Source: Bacillota bacterium (GTDB lineage Bacteria > Bacillota > Clostridia > Lachnospirales > Lachnospiraceae). From it: 13,634 nt of DNA. The notes under the pieces were generated by a model. That model saw nothing but the letters and a program-made list of their open reading frames with translations, was not told the DNA's origin and made no database searches. The DNA is taken from the NCBI GenBank assembly GCA_023398615.1, contig JAEWSD010000238.1, forward strand, positions 1 through 13,634. Direction: 5' to 3'. Positions 1-7,900 of this stretch are shown in pieces. Both the position numbers and the translations under genes were made by a program. The first letter of the stretch is position 1, and each line of letters begins with the position of its first letter.

Positions 1-17
1 ATGAGTTTTGCAATGGC

Positions 18-67
18 CTTTTTTATTGTATAGGAAATTCCTCCGGATTCCCTATACAATAAAAAAG
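18..67. repeat. 17-bp inverted repeat, long AT-rich hairpin
   Basis: Positions 18-34 (CTTTTTTATTGTATAGG) are the exact reverse complement of 51-67. After an A/C mismatch (35/50) the pairing continues as AAT(T)C against G(G)ATT, with a CTCC loop at 41-44. The whole is an almost perfect 50-nt hairpin, symmetrical enough to work on either strand. No T-run follows the right arm, so it is not a classic + strand terminator. It directly abuts the GC-rich hairpins at 69-132 and is probably part of the same dispersed element. The repeat is seen directly; its function is unknown. Confidence 0.8.
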
Positions 68-68
68 C

Positions 69-132
69 CCTCCGGGCAGGAGGCGCACGCCGCTTCATTG
101 GAAGCTAGCCGCAAGCGGCTACGCGGCGGCGC
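69..132 (+). repeat. GC-rich structured segment, possible three-way junction
   Basis: CCTCC (69-73) pairs with GGAGG (79-83). Next, GCGC-A-CGCC (83-91) can pair with GGCGGCGC (125-132), leaving one bulged A. This stem encloses two perfect hairpins: GCTTC/GAAGC with an ATTG loop (92-105) and TAGCCG/CGGCTA with a CAAG loop (106-121). Together they give a three-way-junction fold. Base composition is much more GC-rich than the surrounding intergenic DNA. No credible protein is encoded. The pairings are seen; that this is a repeat family or a structured RNA is inferred. Confidence 0.55.
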
Positions 133-134
133 AG

Positions 135-160
135 GAGTTTCGCAAGCGAAACTCTTTTTT
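135..160 (+). terminator. Intrinsic terminator upstream of the DUF1801 gene
   Basis: GAGTTTCG (135-142) and CGAAACTC (147-154) form a perfect 8-bp stem with a CAAG loop, followed immediately by six T residues (155-160). This is the standard rho-independent arrangement for + strand transcription. It would end transcripts entering from the left or a transcript of the structured element at 18-132. The CAAG loop matches the one in the hairpin at 106-121. Confidence 0.75.
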
Positions 161-170
161 GTACTTTACT

Positions 171-199
171 TTGTGTGCGATGTGTTTTTGGTATATAAT
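171..199 (+). promoter_or_regulatory. Probable sigma-A promoter of the DUF1801 gene
   Basis: A perfect -10 TATAAT lies at 194-199. A weak -35 TTGTGT (171-176) lies 17 bp upstream of it. The predicted start near 206 gives a leader of about 34 nt ahead of the ATG at 240. The upstream terminator at 135-160 makes an independent promoter likely. The weak -35 limits confidence. Confidence 0.6.
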
Positions 200-239
200 T
201 TGTACCAGGTTATCCTTTATATAAAGAAAGGAGTTGTTT

Positions 240-614
240 ATGAAAGAAACGACTGATAACGGGAATGCAAAAATCCGGACAATAGACGAGTATATTGCAG
301 TCTGTCCCAGGGATATCCGGCCGAGGCTTGCGGAATTAAGGCGTATTATTCTGAATACGGCACCTGAACTGACGGAAAGGATGAGCTGGCAGATGCCTAC
401 CTTTTATTACAAGGGCAATATCATTCATTTCGCTGCACACAAAAGGCATATTGGAATATATCCGGGTGCGGAAGCCGTGGAAGAATTTGCGGACAGGCTT
501 ACGGGCTATAAAACATCAAAGGGTGCGATTCAGGTACCGAATGATAAGGTTTTCGATGTTGAACTTATTCAGGATATTGTGAGACATAATGTGGATAGGA
601 ACAGAGGCAGGTAA
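240..614 (+). CDS. DUF1801 (YdhG/YdeI-like) domain protein
   Basis: This 124-residue soluble protein covers the compact DUF1801 domain almost end to end. Family features are visible: an N-terminal IDEYIAVCPRDIRPRLAELR helix, a central ERMSWQMPTFYYKGNIIHFAAHKRHIGIYP core, and a C-terminal YKTSKGAIQVPNDK segment followed by a final helix. There is no signal peptide or membrane segment. A Bacillus homologue has been described as a frataxin-like iron chaperone, but most of the family is uncharacterised, so function here stays open. I chose ATG at 240 because AAAGGAG (227-233) is 6 nt upstream; the in-frame TTG at 234 would touch that site. The gene stands alone between a terminator and the rpoB promoter, with no evident functional link to either. 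Confidence 0.88.
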   Translation: MKETTDNGNAKIRTIDEYIAVCPRDIRPRLAELRRIILNTAPELTERMSWQMPTFYYKGNIIHFAAHKRHIGIYPGAEAVEEFADRLTGYKTSKGAIQVPNDKVFDVELIQDIVRHNVDRNRGR

Positions 615-655
615 AACCGGACGGGGATATAATTTACATTGAATAAGAAAAAGTC

Positions 656-693
656 GGCGGAGTGAGCTTGTTAAAAACTCATCCGCCAATTTT
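656..693 (+). terminator. Probable terminator after the DUF1801 gene
   Basis: GGCGGA(G)TGAG (656-666) pairs with CTCATCCGCC (678-687), leaving one bulged G, and AATTTT follows. An outer pair, CCGGAC (617-622) with GTCCGG (696-701), could enclose the hairpin. The T-tract is short, so termination may be partial. Confidence 0.5.
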
Positions 694-739
694 ATGTCCG
701 GATAGGGGGAGGGCAGGTAATTTAGTGCTGCCGGTATAG

Positions 740-768
740 TTGACAAGATAATGGGTAAATTTTAAAGA
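740..768 (+). promoter_or_regulatory. Possible weak upstream rpoB promoter
   Basis: A perfect -35 TTGACA (740-745) is followed after 17 bp by TAAAGA (763-768), which matches only three of six -10 positions. It could be a secondary promoter or chance in AT-rich DNA. Confidence 0.25.
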
Positions 769-817
769 GAAAGTGAAATGTAACTATTCAGACTATGGTA
801 CCGGTGAAATAGAAAAA

Positions 818-836
818 GTCAACAAAAACTGTTGAC
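818..836. promoter_or_regulatory. Operator-like palindrome over the rpoB -35 box
   Basis: GTCAACA (818-824), a 5-nt spacer AAAAC, and TGTTGAC (830-836) form a perfect 7-bp dyad. The right arm contains most of the -35 hexamer TTGACA (832-837). A dyad at this place is what a dimeric regulator's operator would look like. No regulator is identified in the window, so that role is inferred. Confidence 0.4.
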
Positions 837-860
837 ATCTTGAAAATTATATGATAGCAT
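832..860 (+). promoter_or_regulatory. Main rpoBC promoter
   Basis: The -35 is a perfect TTGACA (832-837). A 17-bp spacer follows, then the -10 TAGCAT (855-860), preceded by TG at 852-853, which gives an extended -10. The predicted start is about 866-868, so the leader to the rpoB ATG is roughly 165 nt. The DUF1801 gene ends over 200 nt upstream behind a terminator-like hairpin, so this is probably the principal promoter for rpoB-rpoC. Confidence 0.8.
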
Positions 861-865
861 GAAAG

Positions 866-970
866 ATGCACTATTGTGCTGTAATATGCCTTACTATTAA
901 CATTATAGCACATATGGTTTTAATTGAAAAGCATTTTCAAAAAATTATTCAAAATATTTCGAAACCCTGA
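866..970 (+). CDS. Speculative 34-codon leader ORF upstream of rpoB
   Basis: An open frame begins with ATG at 866, almost exactly where transcription is predicted to start, and ends with TGA at 968-970. The peptide begins MHYCAVICLTINIIAHMVL, a hydrophobic stretch, and continues with a basic tail ending NISKP. There is no Shine-Dalgarno site, so translation would have to be leaderless. The frame overlaps the leader stem at 875-912. Chance is a realistic explanation for an ORF of this size; it is listed because of its position. Confidence 0.2.
   Translation: MHYCAVICLTINIIAHMVLIEKHFQKIIQNISKP
875..912 (+). promoter_or_regulatory. Stem-loop in the rpoB leader
   Basis: TGTGCTGTAAT (875-885) pairs with ATTATAGCACA (902-912) over 11 bp with one G-U pair and a 16-nt loop. 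It lies within about 10 nt of the predicted start. A competing small hairpin GCAC-TATT-GTGC (868-879) uses part of the same left arm. There is no T-run, so it is not a simple terminator; mRNA 5'-end stabilisation or protein binding is possible. Confidence 0.45.
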
Positions 971-1031
971 CAGGTTGTTACGAAGGAAATATTAGAGAAT
1001 ATTAATAAAATATCAAGGGGTGAAAACGTCA

Positions 1032-4000
1032 ATGGATAAAAACAGGATACGTCCAATCAAAGTCGGTAACGGCGTAAGAATGAGTTACTCGAGGCAGAAA
1101 GAAGTACTGGAAATGCCTAATCTTATTGAAGTTCAAAAAAACTCATATCAATGGTTTTTAGATGAAGGACTGAAGGAAGTTTTTGATGATATTTCTCCGA
1201 TAGCAGATTACAGCGGGCATTTGAGCTTAGAGTTTGTTGATTTTACGTTATGTGAAGATGATGTCAAATATTCGATTGAAGAGTGTAAGGAAAGGGATGC
1301 GACCTTTGCAGCTCCCCTTAAGGTAAAAGTAAGACTTCACAACAAGGAGAACGATGAAATCAATGAACATGACATTTTCATGGGCGATTTGCCATTAATG
1401 ACTGAAACAGGAACTTTTGTGATTAATGGGGCTGAAAGAGTTATTGTCAGCCAGTTGGTACGTTCCCCCGGCATTTATTACGCAGTTGGACATGATAAGA
1501 TTGGTAAGAAATTGTATTCTTCTACCGTCATCCCAAACAGAGGAGCATGGTTAGAGTATGAGACGGATTCCAACGACGTATTTTATGTACGCGTGGATAG
1601 AAACCGTAAGGTTCCTATTACCGTTTTAATCCGCGCTCTGGGTATCGGAAGCAATGTTGAGATCGAAGAACTGTTTGGTGAGGAACCTAAGATAGTAGCA
1701 AGCATAACAAAGGACCCATCGGATAACTATCAGGACGGTTTACTTGAACTGTATAAGAAGCTTCGGCCGGGTGAGCCGCTTTCTGTAGAAAGTGCGGAAT
1801 CTCTGATCAACAGCATGTTTTTTGATTCCAGAAGATATGACCTGGCCAAGGTCGGAAGATTTAAGTTCAATAAGAAATTAGCCTTAAAGAATCGTGTTGC
1901 AGGTTATAAACTTACGGAAGATGTTATAAATAAAGAAACCGGTGAGATTATTGCATCAGCCGGCACAGTACTTACAGAGGAAATTGCGGCAGAAATCCAG
2001 AATGCGGCGATTCCGTCCATTACGATTCAGGCAGAGGAACGAAACGTTAAGATATTATCCAATATGATGGTAGATCTTGCTTGCTATGTTGACGTGAATA
2101 AGGCTGAGCTGGGTGTAACAGAGGAAGTTTATTATCCGGTATTAAAGGATATTTTAGATGAGTATAAAGATATAGAAGAAATAAAGACAGCAATCAGAAA
2201 AAATCTTAATGAATTAATCCCAAAACATATCACAAAAGAGGACATTATTGCATCGATTAATTATAATCTGCATTTAGAATATGGTATCGGTAACCCTGAC
2301 GATATTGACCATTTAGGGAACAGAAGAATCAGAGCCGTTGGTGAATTATTGCAAAACCAGTACAGAATCGGACTTTCCAGAATGGAACGTGTGGTTCGTG
2401 AGAGAATGACGACGCAGGACCTGGAAGGTGTCAGCCCGCAGTCTCTGATCAATATTAAACCGGTAACGGCGGCCGTTAAGGAGTTCTTTGGAAGTTCCCA
2501 GCTGTCCCAGTTCATGGATCAGCATAATCCCTTGGGCGAATTAACACATAAGAGGCGTCTGTCGGCATTGGGACCGGGTGGTTTGTCACGTGACCGGGCC
2601 GGTTTCGAGGTTCGCGACGTTCATTATTCCCATTACGGAAGAATGTGCCCGATTGAGACACCGGAAGGCCCGAACATCGGTTTAATCAACTCCCTGGCTT
2701 CCTATGCAAGGATTAATGAGTATGGCTTCATTGAAGCGCCTTATCGGAAGGTGGATAAAACAGACCCGTTAAATCCGAGGGTAACCGATGAGGTGGTATA
2801 TCTGACTGCTGATGAAGAGGATAAATATGTAGTTGCCCAGGCTAATGAGACTTTGGATGAAAACGGCTACTTTTTAAGCAATACGGTATCCGGACGTTTC
2901 AGGGAGGATACCTCGGAATTTGAAAAGAAAAAGATCGATATGATGGATGTATCGCCTAAAATGGTATTCTCCGTTGCTACGGCTATGATCCCGTTCCTGG
3001 AGAACGACGATGCCAACCGTGCGCTGATGGGTTCTAACATGCAGCGTCAGGCAGTTCCGCTGCTCGTAACCGAGTCACCGATCGTAGGGACAGGTATGGA
3101 AGCGAAAGCTGCGGTTGACTCCGGTGTTTGTGTTGTCGCAAAGAAATCGGGTATCGTAGACAGGGCTACATCAAAAGAAATTATCGTAAAGAATGAGGAC
3201 GGAACCAAGACTTCCTATAAGCTTGTTAAGTTTGCACGAAGCAATCAGGGAACCTGTATTAATCAGAGACCGATTGTGAGCAAAGGGGATAAGGTGAAGG
3301 AAGGCGAGGTAATTGCAGACGGACCGTCAACAGCAGAGGGTGAACTGGCATTAGGTAAGAATCCTCTGATCGGTTTTATGACCTGGGAAGGCTATAATTA
3401 CGAGGATGCGGTCCTGTTAAGTGAAAGACTCGTTCAGGAAGACGTTTATACTTCCGTCCATATTGAGGAATATGAAGCAGAGGCCAGAGATACGAAGCTT
3501 GGACCGGAAGAAATTACGAGGGACGTTCCGGGTGTAGGCGACGACGCCTTGAAGGACCTGGATGAAAGAGGTATTATCCGTATCGGTGCCGAGGTTCGTG
3601 CCGGAGATATTCTGGTTGGTAAGGTTACCCCTAAGGGAGAAACCGAACTGACGGCGGAAGAAAGGCTTTTGCGCGCTATTTTCGGGGAAAAGGCAAGGGA
3701 AGTCAGGGATACTTCATTAAAAGTACCGCATGGCGAGTACGGAATCATCGTTGATGCAAAGGTATTTACCAGGGAAAACGGGGATGAACTGTCTCCGGGT
3801 GTCAATCAGACGGTTCGTGTTTATATTGCGCAGAAGAGGAAGATCCAGGTTGGTGATAAGATGGCAGGCCGTCATGGTAACAAGGGTGTTGTTTCCCGTG
3901 TGCTGCCGGTTGAAGATATGCCGTTCCTTCCGAACGGAAGGCCGCTTGATATTGTTTTGAACCCCCTGGGTGTGCCTTCACGTATGAATATCGGACAGGT

Positions 4001-4862
4001 ATTGGAGATACATTTAAGCCTTGCAGCCAAGGTTCTTGGAATTAAGGTATCTACTCCGGTATTTGACGGCGCTAACGAGTATGACATAATGGATACACTG
4101 GAATTGGCAAACGATTATGTAAACAGTGAGTGGAAAGACTTCGAGAAGAAGTATAAGGATATACTGGACGCTGATTTCATGGATTATTTGGAGAATAATA
4201 AGGAATACCGGGATGAATGGAAAGGCGTGCCGATAAACCGTGACGGTAAGGTAAGGCTCCGTGACGGACGTACCGGAGAGTATTTTGACGGTGCCGTAAC
4301 GGTAGGTTTCATGCATTATCTGAAGCTGCATCATCTGGTTGACGATAAGATCCATGCGCGTTCAACCGGACCATACTCCCTGGTAACACAGCAGCCTCTC
4401 GGCGGTAAGGCACAGTTTGGCGGGCAGAGATTCGGAGAGATGGAAGTTTGGGCACTCGAGGCTTACGGTGCTGCCTATACCCTGCAGGAGATCCTGACTG
4501 TGAAATCGGACGATGTCACGGGACGTGTTAAAACTTATGAAGCTATCATTAAAGGTGAAAATATTACGGAGCCCGGTATTCCGGAATCCTTCAAGGTACT
4601 CCTGAAGGAATTGCAGTCTTTGGCGCTAGATGTAATTGTCCTGGATGAAAACGGCGATGAGGTTAAGATGTCTGAGGATATCGATTATGGTGACGGGGAC
4701 TTGACACCTCTCATTGAGGGTGACGAAAGCTTCAGGTATGACGAGGATTATGGTGAAGCCGGCTACAGAGAGACAACGCCTGAGGAGGAAGAAAGCTTCT
4801 TTGATACATTTGAAGAGGATAACGTTGGACTTAGTGAAATGGATGATGACTTCGAAGATTAA
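1032..4862 (+). CDS. rpoB: DNA-directed RNA polymerase subunit beta
   Basis: Full-length beta subunit (1276 residues from ATG 1032), forming half of the polymerase active-site cleft with RpoC. The rifampicin-pocket segment GSSQLSQFMDQHNPLGELTH starts at residue 487, and the residues classically changed in resistance (E. coli L511, Q513, D516, H526, R529, S531, L533) are all wild type, so the enzyme is predicted to be sensitive. GDKMAGRHGNKG with the two catalytic-region lysines is at 941-952 (K943, K951). The RpoC-binding TQQPLGGKAQFGGQRFGEMEVWALE region begins at 1119. The last 64 residues form an acidic, aromatic-rich tail with 27 D/E. An in-frame GTG at 1020 overlaps the site AAGGGG (1015-1020), whereas ATG 1032 is 11 nt beyond it and gives the expected MDKNRIRP start. 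rpoC follows 43 nt later in the same operon. Confidence 0.97.
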   Translation: MDKNRIRPIKVGNGVRMSYSRQKEVLEMPNLIEVQKNSYQWFLDEGLKEVFDDISPIADYSGHLSLEFVDFTLCEDDVKYSIEECKERDATFAAPLKVKVRLHNKENDEINEHDIFMGDLPLMTETGTFVINGAERVIVSQLVRSPGIYYAVGHDKIGKKLYSSTVIPNRGAWLEYETDSNDVFYVRVDRNRKVPITVLIRALGIGSNVEIEELFGEEPKIVASITKDPSDNYQDGLLELYKKLRPGEPLSVESAESLINSMFFDSRRYDLAKVGRFKFNKKLALKNRVAGYKLTEDVINKETGEIIASAGTVLTEEIAAEIQNAAIPSITIQAEERNVKILSNMMVDLACYVDVNKAELGVTEEVYYPVLKDILDEYKDIEEIKTAIRKNLNELIPKHITKEDIIASINYNLHLEYGIGNPDDIDHLGNRRIRAVGELLQNQYRIGLSRMERVVRERMTTQDLEGVSPQSLINIKPVTAAVKEFFGSSQLSQFMDQHNPLGELTHKRRLSALGPGGLSRDRAGFEVRDVHYSHYGRMCPIETPEGPNIGLINSLASYARINEYGFIEAPYRKVDKTDPLNPRVTDEVVYLTADEEDKYVVAQANETLDENGYFLSNTVSGRFREDTSEFEKKKIDMMDVSPKMVFSVATAMIPFLENDDANRALMGSNMQRQAVPLLVTESPIVGTGMEAKAAVDSGVCVVAKKSGIVDRATSKEIIVKNEDGTKTSYKLVKFARSNQGTCINQRPIVSKGDKVKEGEVIADGPSTAEGELALGKNPLIGFMTWEGYNYEDAVLLSERLVQEDVYTSVHIEEYEAEARDTKLGPEEITRDVPGVGDDALKDLDERGIIRIGAEVRAGDILVGKVTPKGETELTAEERLLRAIFGEKAREVRDTSLKVPHGEYGIIVDAKVFTRENGDELSPGVNQTVRVYIAQKRKIQVGDKMAGRHGNKGVVSRVLPVEDMPFLPNGRPLDIVLNPLGVPSRMNIGQVLEIHLSLAAKVLGIKVSTPVFDGANEYDIMDTLELANDYVNSEWKDFEKKYKDILDADFMDYLENNKEYRDEWKGVPINRDGKVRLRDGRTGEYFDGAVTVGFMHYLKLHHLVDDKIHARSTGPYSLVTQQPLGGKAQFGGQRFGEMEVWALEAYGAAYTLQEILTVKSDDVTGRVKTYEAIIKGENITEPGIPESFKVLLKELQSLALDVIVLDENGDEVKMSEDIDYGDGDLTPLIEGDESFRYDEDYGEAGYRETTPEEEESFFDTFEEDNVGLSEMDDDFED

Positions 4863-4881
4863 TTCATGAATGAATTCATGA
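4862..4881. repeat. Direct and inverted repeat between rpoB and rpoC
   Basis: ATTCATGA occurs at 4862-4869 and again at 4874-4881. TCATGAAT (4864-4871) and ATTCATGA (4874-4881) also form a perfect 8-bp inverted repeat with a 2-nt centre. It sits directly after the rpoB stop and ahead of the rpoC site AAAGGGAG (4889-4896). It could be an mRNA hairpin or processing site, or simply a short tandem duplication. Confidence 0.6.
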
Positions 4882-4905
4882 CGAAATGAAAGGGAGTGCC
4901 AGATA

Positions 4906-7900
4906 ATGCCAGAGATAGCAAATAACGAAAGTGTTCAGGAGATAACATACGATGCCATAAAGATTGGTTTAGCTTCCCCCGAAAAAATCAGGGAATGGTC
5001 GAGAGGTGAAGTGAAGAAACCGGAAACGATCAATTACAGAACTTTAAAGCCGGAGAAAGACGGTTTATTCTGTGAGAAGATTTTTGGGCCAAGCAAGGAC
5101 TGGGAATGTCATTGCGGGAAATATAAAAAGATCAGATATAAGGGCGTGGTATGTGACAGATGCGGTGTTGAAGTAACCAAGGCAAGTGTCCGCAGGGAAA
5201 GAATGGGTCATATCGAACTTGCGGCACCGGTATCCCATATTTGGTATTTTAAAGGGATTCCCAGCAGAATGGGTCTGATTCTCGACCTATCACCGAGGAC
5301 ACTGGAGAAAGTGCTTTATTTTGCGGCTTATATTGTTTTAGATAAAGGCAATACGGATTTGCAGTATAAACAGGTTTTGAACGAAAAAGAGTACAGGGAA
5401 TCCTATGATAAATACGGCAATAAGTTTAGAGTAGGCATGGGTGCGGAAGCGATTCAGGAGCTTTTGCTTGCAATCGACCTGGAAACCGAATCGAAAGAAC
5501 TGAAAAAGGGCTTAAGAGATTCAACCGGGCAAAAGCGGGCTAGAATTATTAAAAGGCTTGAAGTAGTGGAGGCTTTCCGGGAATCCGGCAACCGGCCGGA
5601 ATGGATGATCCTTTCGGTAATTCCGGTTATTCCGCCTGACCTGCGTCCGATGGTACAGCTGGACGGAGGACGTTTTGCGACTTCCGATATGAATGACTTA
5701 TACAGAAGGATTATTAACCGTAACAACCGTTTAAAGAGATTGCTCGAATTAGGTGCTCCGGATATTATCGTTCGTAATGAAAAGAGAATGCTTCAGGAAG
5801 CTGTGGATGCATTGATCGATAACGGCAGAAGGGGAAGACCGGTTACCGGTCCCGGAAACCGTGCCTTAAAATCATTATCCGATATGTTAAAGGGAAAGCA
5901 GGGGCGTTTCCGCCAGAATCTGCTTGGCAAACGTGTTGACTATTCGGGACGTTCCGTTATTGTGGTAGGTCCGGAACTAAAGATCTATCAGTGCGGCCTT
6001 CCCAAGGAAATGGCAATCGAATTATTTAAGCCGTTTGTAATGAAAGAGCTTGTTGCAAGGGGCACGGCACATAATATCAAGTCTGCCAAAAAGATGGTGG
6101 AAAGGCTGCAATCTGAGGTATGGGACGTATTGGAGGAGGTTATCAGGGAGCATCCTGTAATGTTAAACCGCGCTCCGACACTTCACAGACTGGGTATTCA
6201 GGCATTTGAGCCTATCCTGGTTGAAGGTAAGGCGATTAAGCTGCATCCGCTGGTATGTACGGCATTTAACGCCGATTTCGACGGCGACCAGATGGCGGTG
6301 CATTTACCGCTGTCGGTGGAAGCACAGGCAGAATGCAGGTTCCTCCTGCTGTCTCCGAATAACCTGTTGAAACCGTCCGACGGTGCGCCGGTTGCGGTTC
6401 CTTCGCAGGATATGGTGCTTGGTATCTATTACCTGACCCTGCAAAAAGACGGTGACAAGGGGGAAGGCCATAGCTTCAAGAGTGTAAACGAAGCGATTCT
6501 TGCATATGAGAACGGGGCTGCAACCCTGCATGCCAAGATTAAGGTCAGAAGATCGGGCATTAACGATCAGGGCGTTCCGGTAACGAAAACGATAGAGACT
6601 ACGGTCGGACGTCTGATATTTAATGAGATAATCAGTCAGGATCTTGGATTCGTTGACAGGTCCAATCCGGATAATTACCTTTTGCCTGAGATTGATTTCC
6701 TTGTAGCTAAGAAACAGCTGAAAAAAATCCTTGAAAAATGTATCAATATCCACGGTGCTACAAAAACGGCCGAGACACTGGACGCAATCAAAGCCCTGGG
6801 TTATAAATATTCTACGAGAGCCGCGATGACGGTATCCATCTCTGATATGACGGTACCGGAGAAGAAGAAGACGATTATAGCCGACGCGGAAGCCAGAGTG
6901 GAGGAGATCTCCAAGAACTTCCGCCGCGGTTTAATGACGGAGGACGAAAGATACAAAGCGGTTATTGATACCTGGAAGGTAGCCGATGATGATATTACGG
7001 AAGCCCTTCTCGGGGGCCTTGATAAATACAACAATATATTCATGATGGCTGATTCCGGTGCCCGTGGTTCCGATAAGCAGATCAAGCAGCTTGCCGGTAT
7101 GCGTGGACTTATGGCCGATACTTCGGGCCGCACCATTGAGCTGCCTATTAAATCGAATTTCCGTGAAGGACTTGATGTATTGGAATACTTCATTTCCGCA
7201 CATGGTGCAAGGAAGGGTCTGTCCGATACCGCTTTGCGTACCGCCGATTCGGGATATCTGACACGCCGTCTGGTCGACGTATCACAGGATCTGATCATAC
7301 GTGAAGTGGACTGCTGTGAAGGCAAAGAGATTCCGGGCATGTGGATTAAAGGCTTTTCCGACGGGAACGAGATCATTGAGTCCCTGGAAGAAAGAATTAC
7401 GGGAAGATATTCCTGTGATACCATCTATGATGATAACGGTGAAGTTATAGTAAAAGCAAATCATATGATTACGCCGAAGCGTGCGGCTAAAATAATGGCA
7501 ACCAGCAAGATTAAGGAAGCCGGACTAAATGCAAAGGTGAAAATTCGTACCATATTAACCTGCAAATCCCACATCGGTGTGTGCGCAAAATGCTATGGAG
7601 CCAACATGTCTACCGGTGAGGCAGTTCAGGTAGGTGAAGCTGTCGGAATTATTGCGGCACAGTCTATCGGTGAACCGGGAACACAGCTGACCATGCGTAC
7701 CTTCCATACCGGCGGCGTTGCGGGTGATGATATTACACAAGGTCTTCCCCGTGTCGAGGAGCTTTTTGAAGCGAGAAAGCCGAAAGGTCTTGCAATTATA
7801 GCTGAGTTCGGCGGCGCCGTGACTATAAAGGACACCAAGAAGAAGAGAGAAGTAATCGTAACCAATGATGAAACAGGGGAAGCAAAAGCATACCTGATTC

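Larger units (their letters stand above)
615..1031 (+). other. Intergenic and leader region upstream of rpoB
   Basis: This 417-base AT-rich gap contains no convincing standard gene. In order it holds the weak terminator (656-693), a possible weak promoter (740-768), a 19-bp palindrome (818-836), the main rpoB promoter (832-860), and a leader of about 165 nt. The leader has an 11-bp stem (875-885 with 902-912), a 7-bp hairpin with a GCA loop (924-940), a small hairpin AATATT-AGAG-AATATT (988-1003), and an open frame at 866-970. The long structured leader suggests regulation after initiation, which is inference. Confidence 0.7.

Noticed and set aside
32..44. 13-base match between the left repeat and the complement of the fusA ribosome binding region (10239-10251)
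   Set aside because: The shared string is mostly the complement of a Shine-Dalgarno sequence plus AATT, so chance is the simplest explanation.
234..242. Upstream TTG start for the DUF1801 gene
   Set aside because: It would directly touch the Shine-Dalgarno sequence; ATG 240 has correct spacing.
8..256. 82-codon ORF over the structured repeat
   Set aside because: It translates through the hairpins and the terminator, has no ribosome binding site, and overlaps the start of the DUF1801 gene. It is a product of the repeat, not a gene.
516..746. Minus-strand 76-codon ORF partly in the rpoB upstream gap
   Set aside because: It runs through the terminator hairpin and the 3' end of the DUF1801 gene, with no ribosome binding site and no recognisable protein.
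1020..1031. GTG 1020 as rpoB start
   Set aside because: The GTG overlaps the ribosome binding site AAGGGG. ATG 1032 has workable spacing and gives the family N terminus. A GTG start cannot be fully excluded.
2490..2576. Differences in the RpoB rifampicin region from E. coli (N518H, S522G, I524L)
   Set aside because: These sites vary naturally in Firmicutes, and the key resistance residues are unchanged.
6801..7424. 207-codon minus-strand ORF inside rpoC
   Set aside because: It is a serine/arginine-rich antisense shadow of a conserved coding region, with no promoter or ribosome binding site.
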